A stretch of DNA of 6,079 nucleotides from CAMYKD01 sp041617155 (GTDB lineage Bacteria; Pseudomonadota; Alphaproteobacteria; Kiloniellales; JAKSDN01): contig JBFJPL010000174.1 in NCBI GenBank assembly GCA_041617155.1, positions 1-6,079 on the forward strand. Reading direction: 5' to 3'. A program made the position numbers and the translations under genes. Below are positions 5,839-6,079 of the stretch, piece after piece. The notes under the pieces were generated by a model. That model had not been told where the DNA came from, did not search any database, and saw only the letters and a list, made by a program, of their open reading frames with translations. Numbering within the stretch: the stretch's first letter is position 1; the number at the start of each line of letters is the position of its first letter.

Positions 5839-6079
5839 GCCGAGCGCCGGCTTCCACGACCTTGCCACCGCGCCGCCAAGATCCGGCCTTAACCCGCATT
5901 TCTCACACTGGCCACGGCCTGCGTCGCGTTCAGGCGGTGCGCGCCGCGAGGAGAAGGCCGAAAAGCGGTGCCGAAGCACCGGTTGAGGGCTTCGACGCGG
6001 CCGACGCCCGGCTGGGCGCGACCCTGCGGGCGGCGCTGTCCCACCGACAGGGTGCGTCAAGCCGCTTGCCCGATGCGCC
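5839..6079. other. Right-edge region without a recognisable gene
   Basis: No frame here gives a recognisable protein with a plausible start. A small hairpin with stem CGGTGC / GCACCG (5966-5971, 5976-5981) and loop CGAA is present. The motif AACCCGCATTTCTCACA (5891-5907) looks like an end or flank of some insertion sequences in memory, but no inverted partner or transposase is visible. Confidence 0.5.

Noticed and set aside
5838..5852. AGCCG-AGCGC-CGGCT hairpin as terminator of the OsmC gene
   Set aside because: Only 5 bp, overlaps the stop codon and is followed by TCC with no U-tract, so support is too weak.
5095..6060. 321-codon open frame on the minus strand, antisense to the OsmC-family gene
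   Set aside because: Its overlap with the OsmC frame, low-complexity Arg/Pro-rich N-terminus and lack of any known motif mark it as a shadow.

Overview
The window reads as chromosomal DNA from a high-GC Gram-negative bacterium, most likely a proteobacterium. Codon third positions are strongly G/C, which produces long antisense shadow frames. The main genes encode a periplasmic cytochrome-c-type fatty acid cis/trans isomerase (Cti), a family known from Pseudomonas, Vibrio and relatives. The exact genus cannot be told from the sequence.

Layout, right to left along the minus strand: a TauD/TfdA-type 2-oxoglutarate/Fe(II) dioxygenase (5064 to 4192), then a complete cti gene (4051 to 1598), then the first 354 complete codons of a second cti gene (1064 to 1, running off the left edge). 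The two cti genes are a tandem duplication. They align with no indel at a constant offset of 2987 bases across all visible coding sequence, and the similarity continues about 130 bases upstream of each start codon. Between them lie 533 bases: the duplicated leader of the left copy, a series of stem-loops (1330-1536), and a strong GC-rich hairpin (1537-1569) that probably terminates the complete cti gene.

On the plus strand, divergent from the dioxygenase, is an OsmC/Ohr-family protein (5311-5838) with the two expected redox cysteines. The 246-base divergent spacer holds a plausible sigma70-type promoter for the OsmC gene and a 50-base imperfect palindrome (5177-5226) that resembles REP/MITE-type elements. 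The last 241 bases (5839-6079) contain no convincing gene.

Functional reading: Cti converts cis-unsaturated acyl chains of membrane phospholipids to trans, a fast rigidifying response to solvents, heat and other membrane stress. OsmC/Ohr proteins remove organic hydroperoxides, including lipid peroxides. The dioxygenase probably attacks a sulfonate or other small organic acid. Membrane-stress defence linking cti and the OsmC gene is inference from proximity only. I see no wholly new system. The most notable signals are the diverging cti pair (one copy has a lipobox cysteine, the other does not), the mosaic divergence that suggests gene conversion, and the palindromic intergenic elements.
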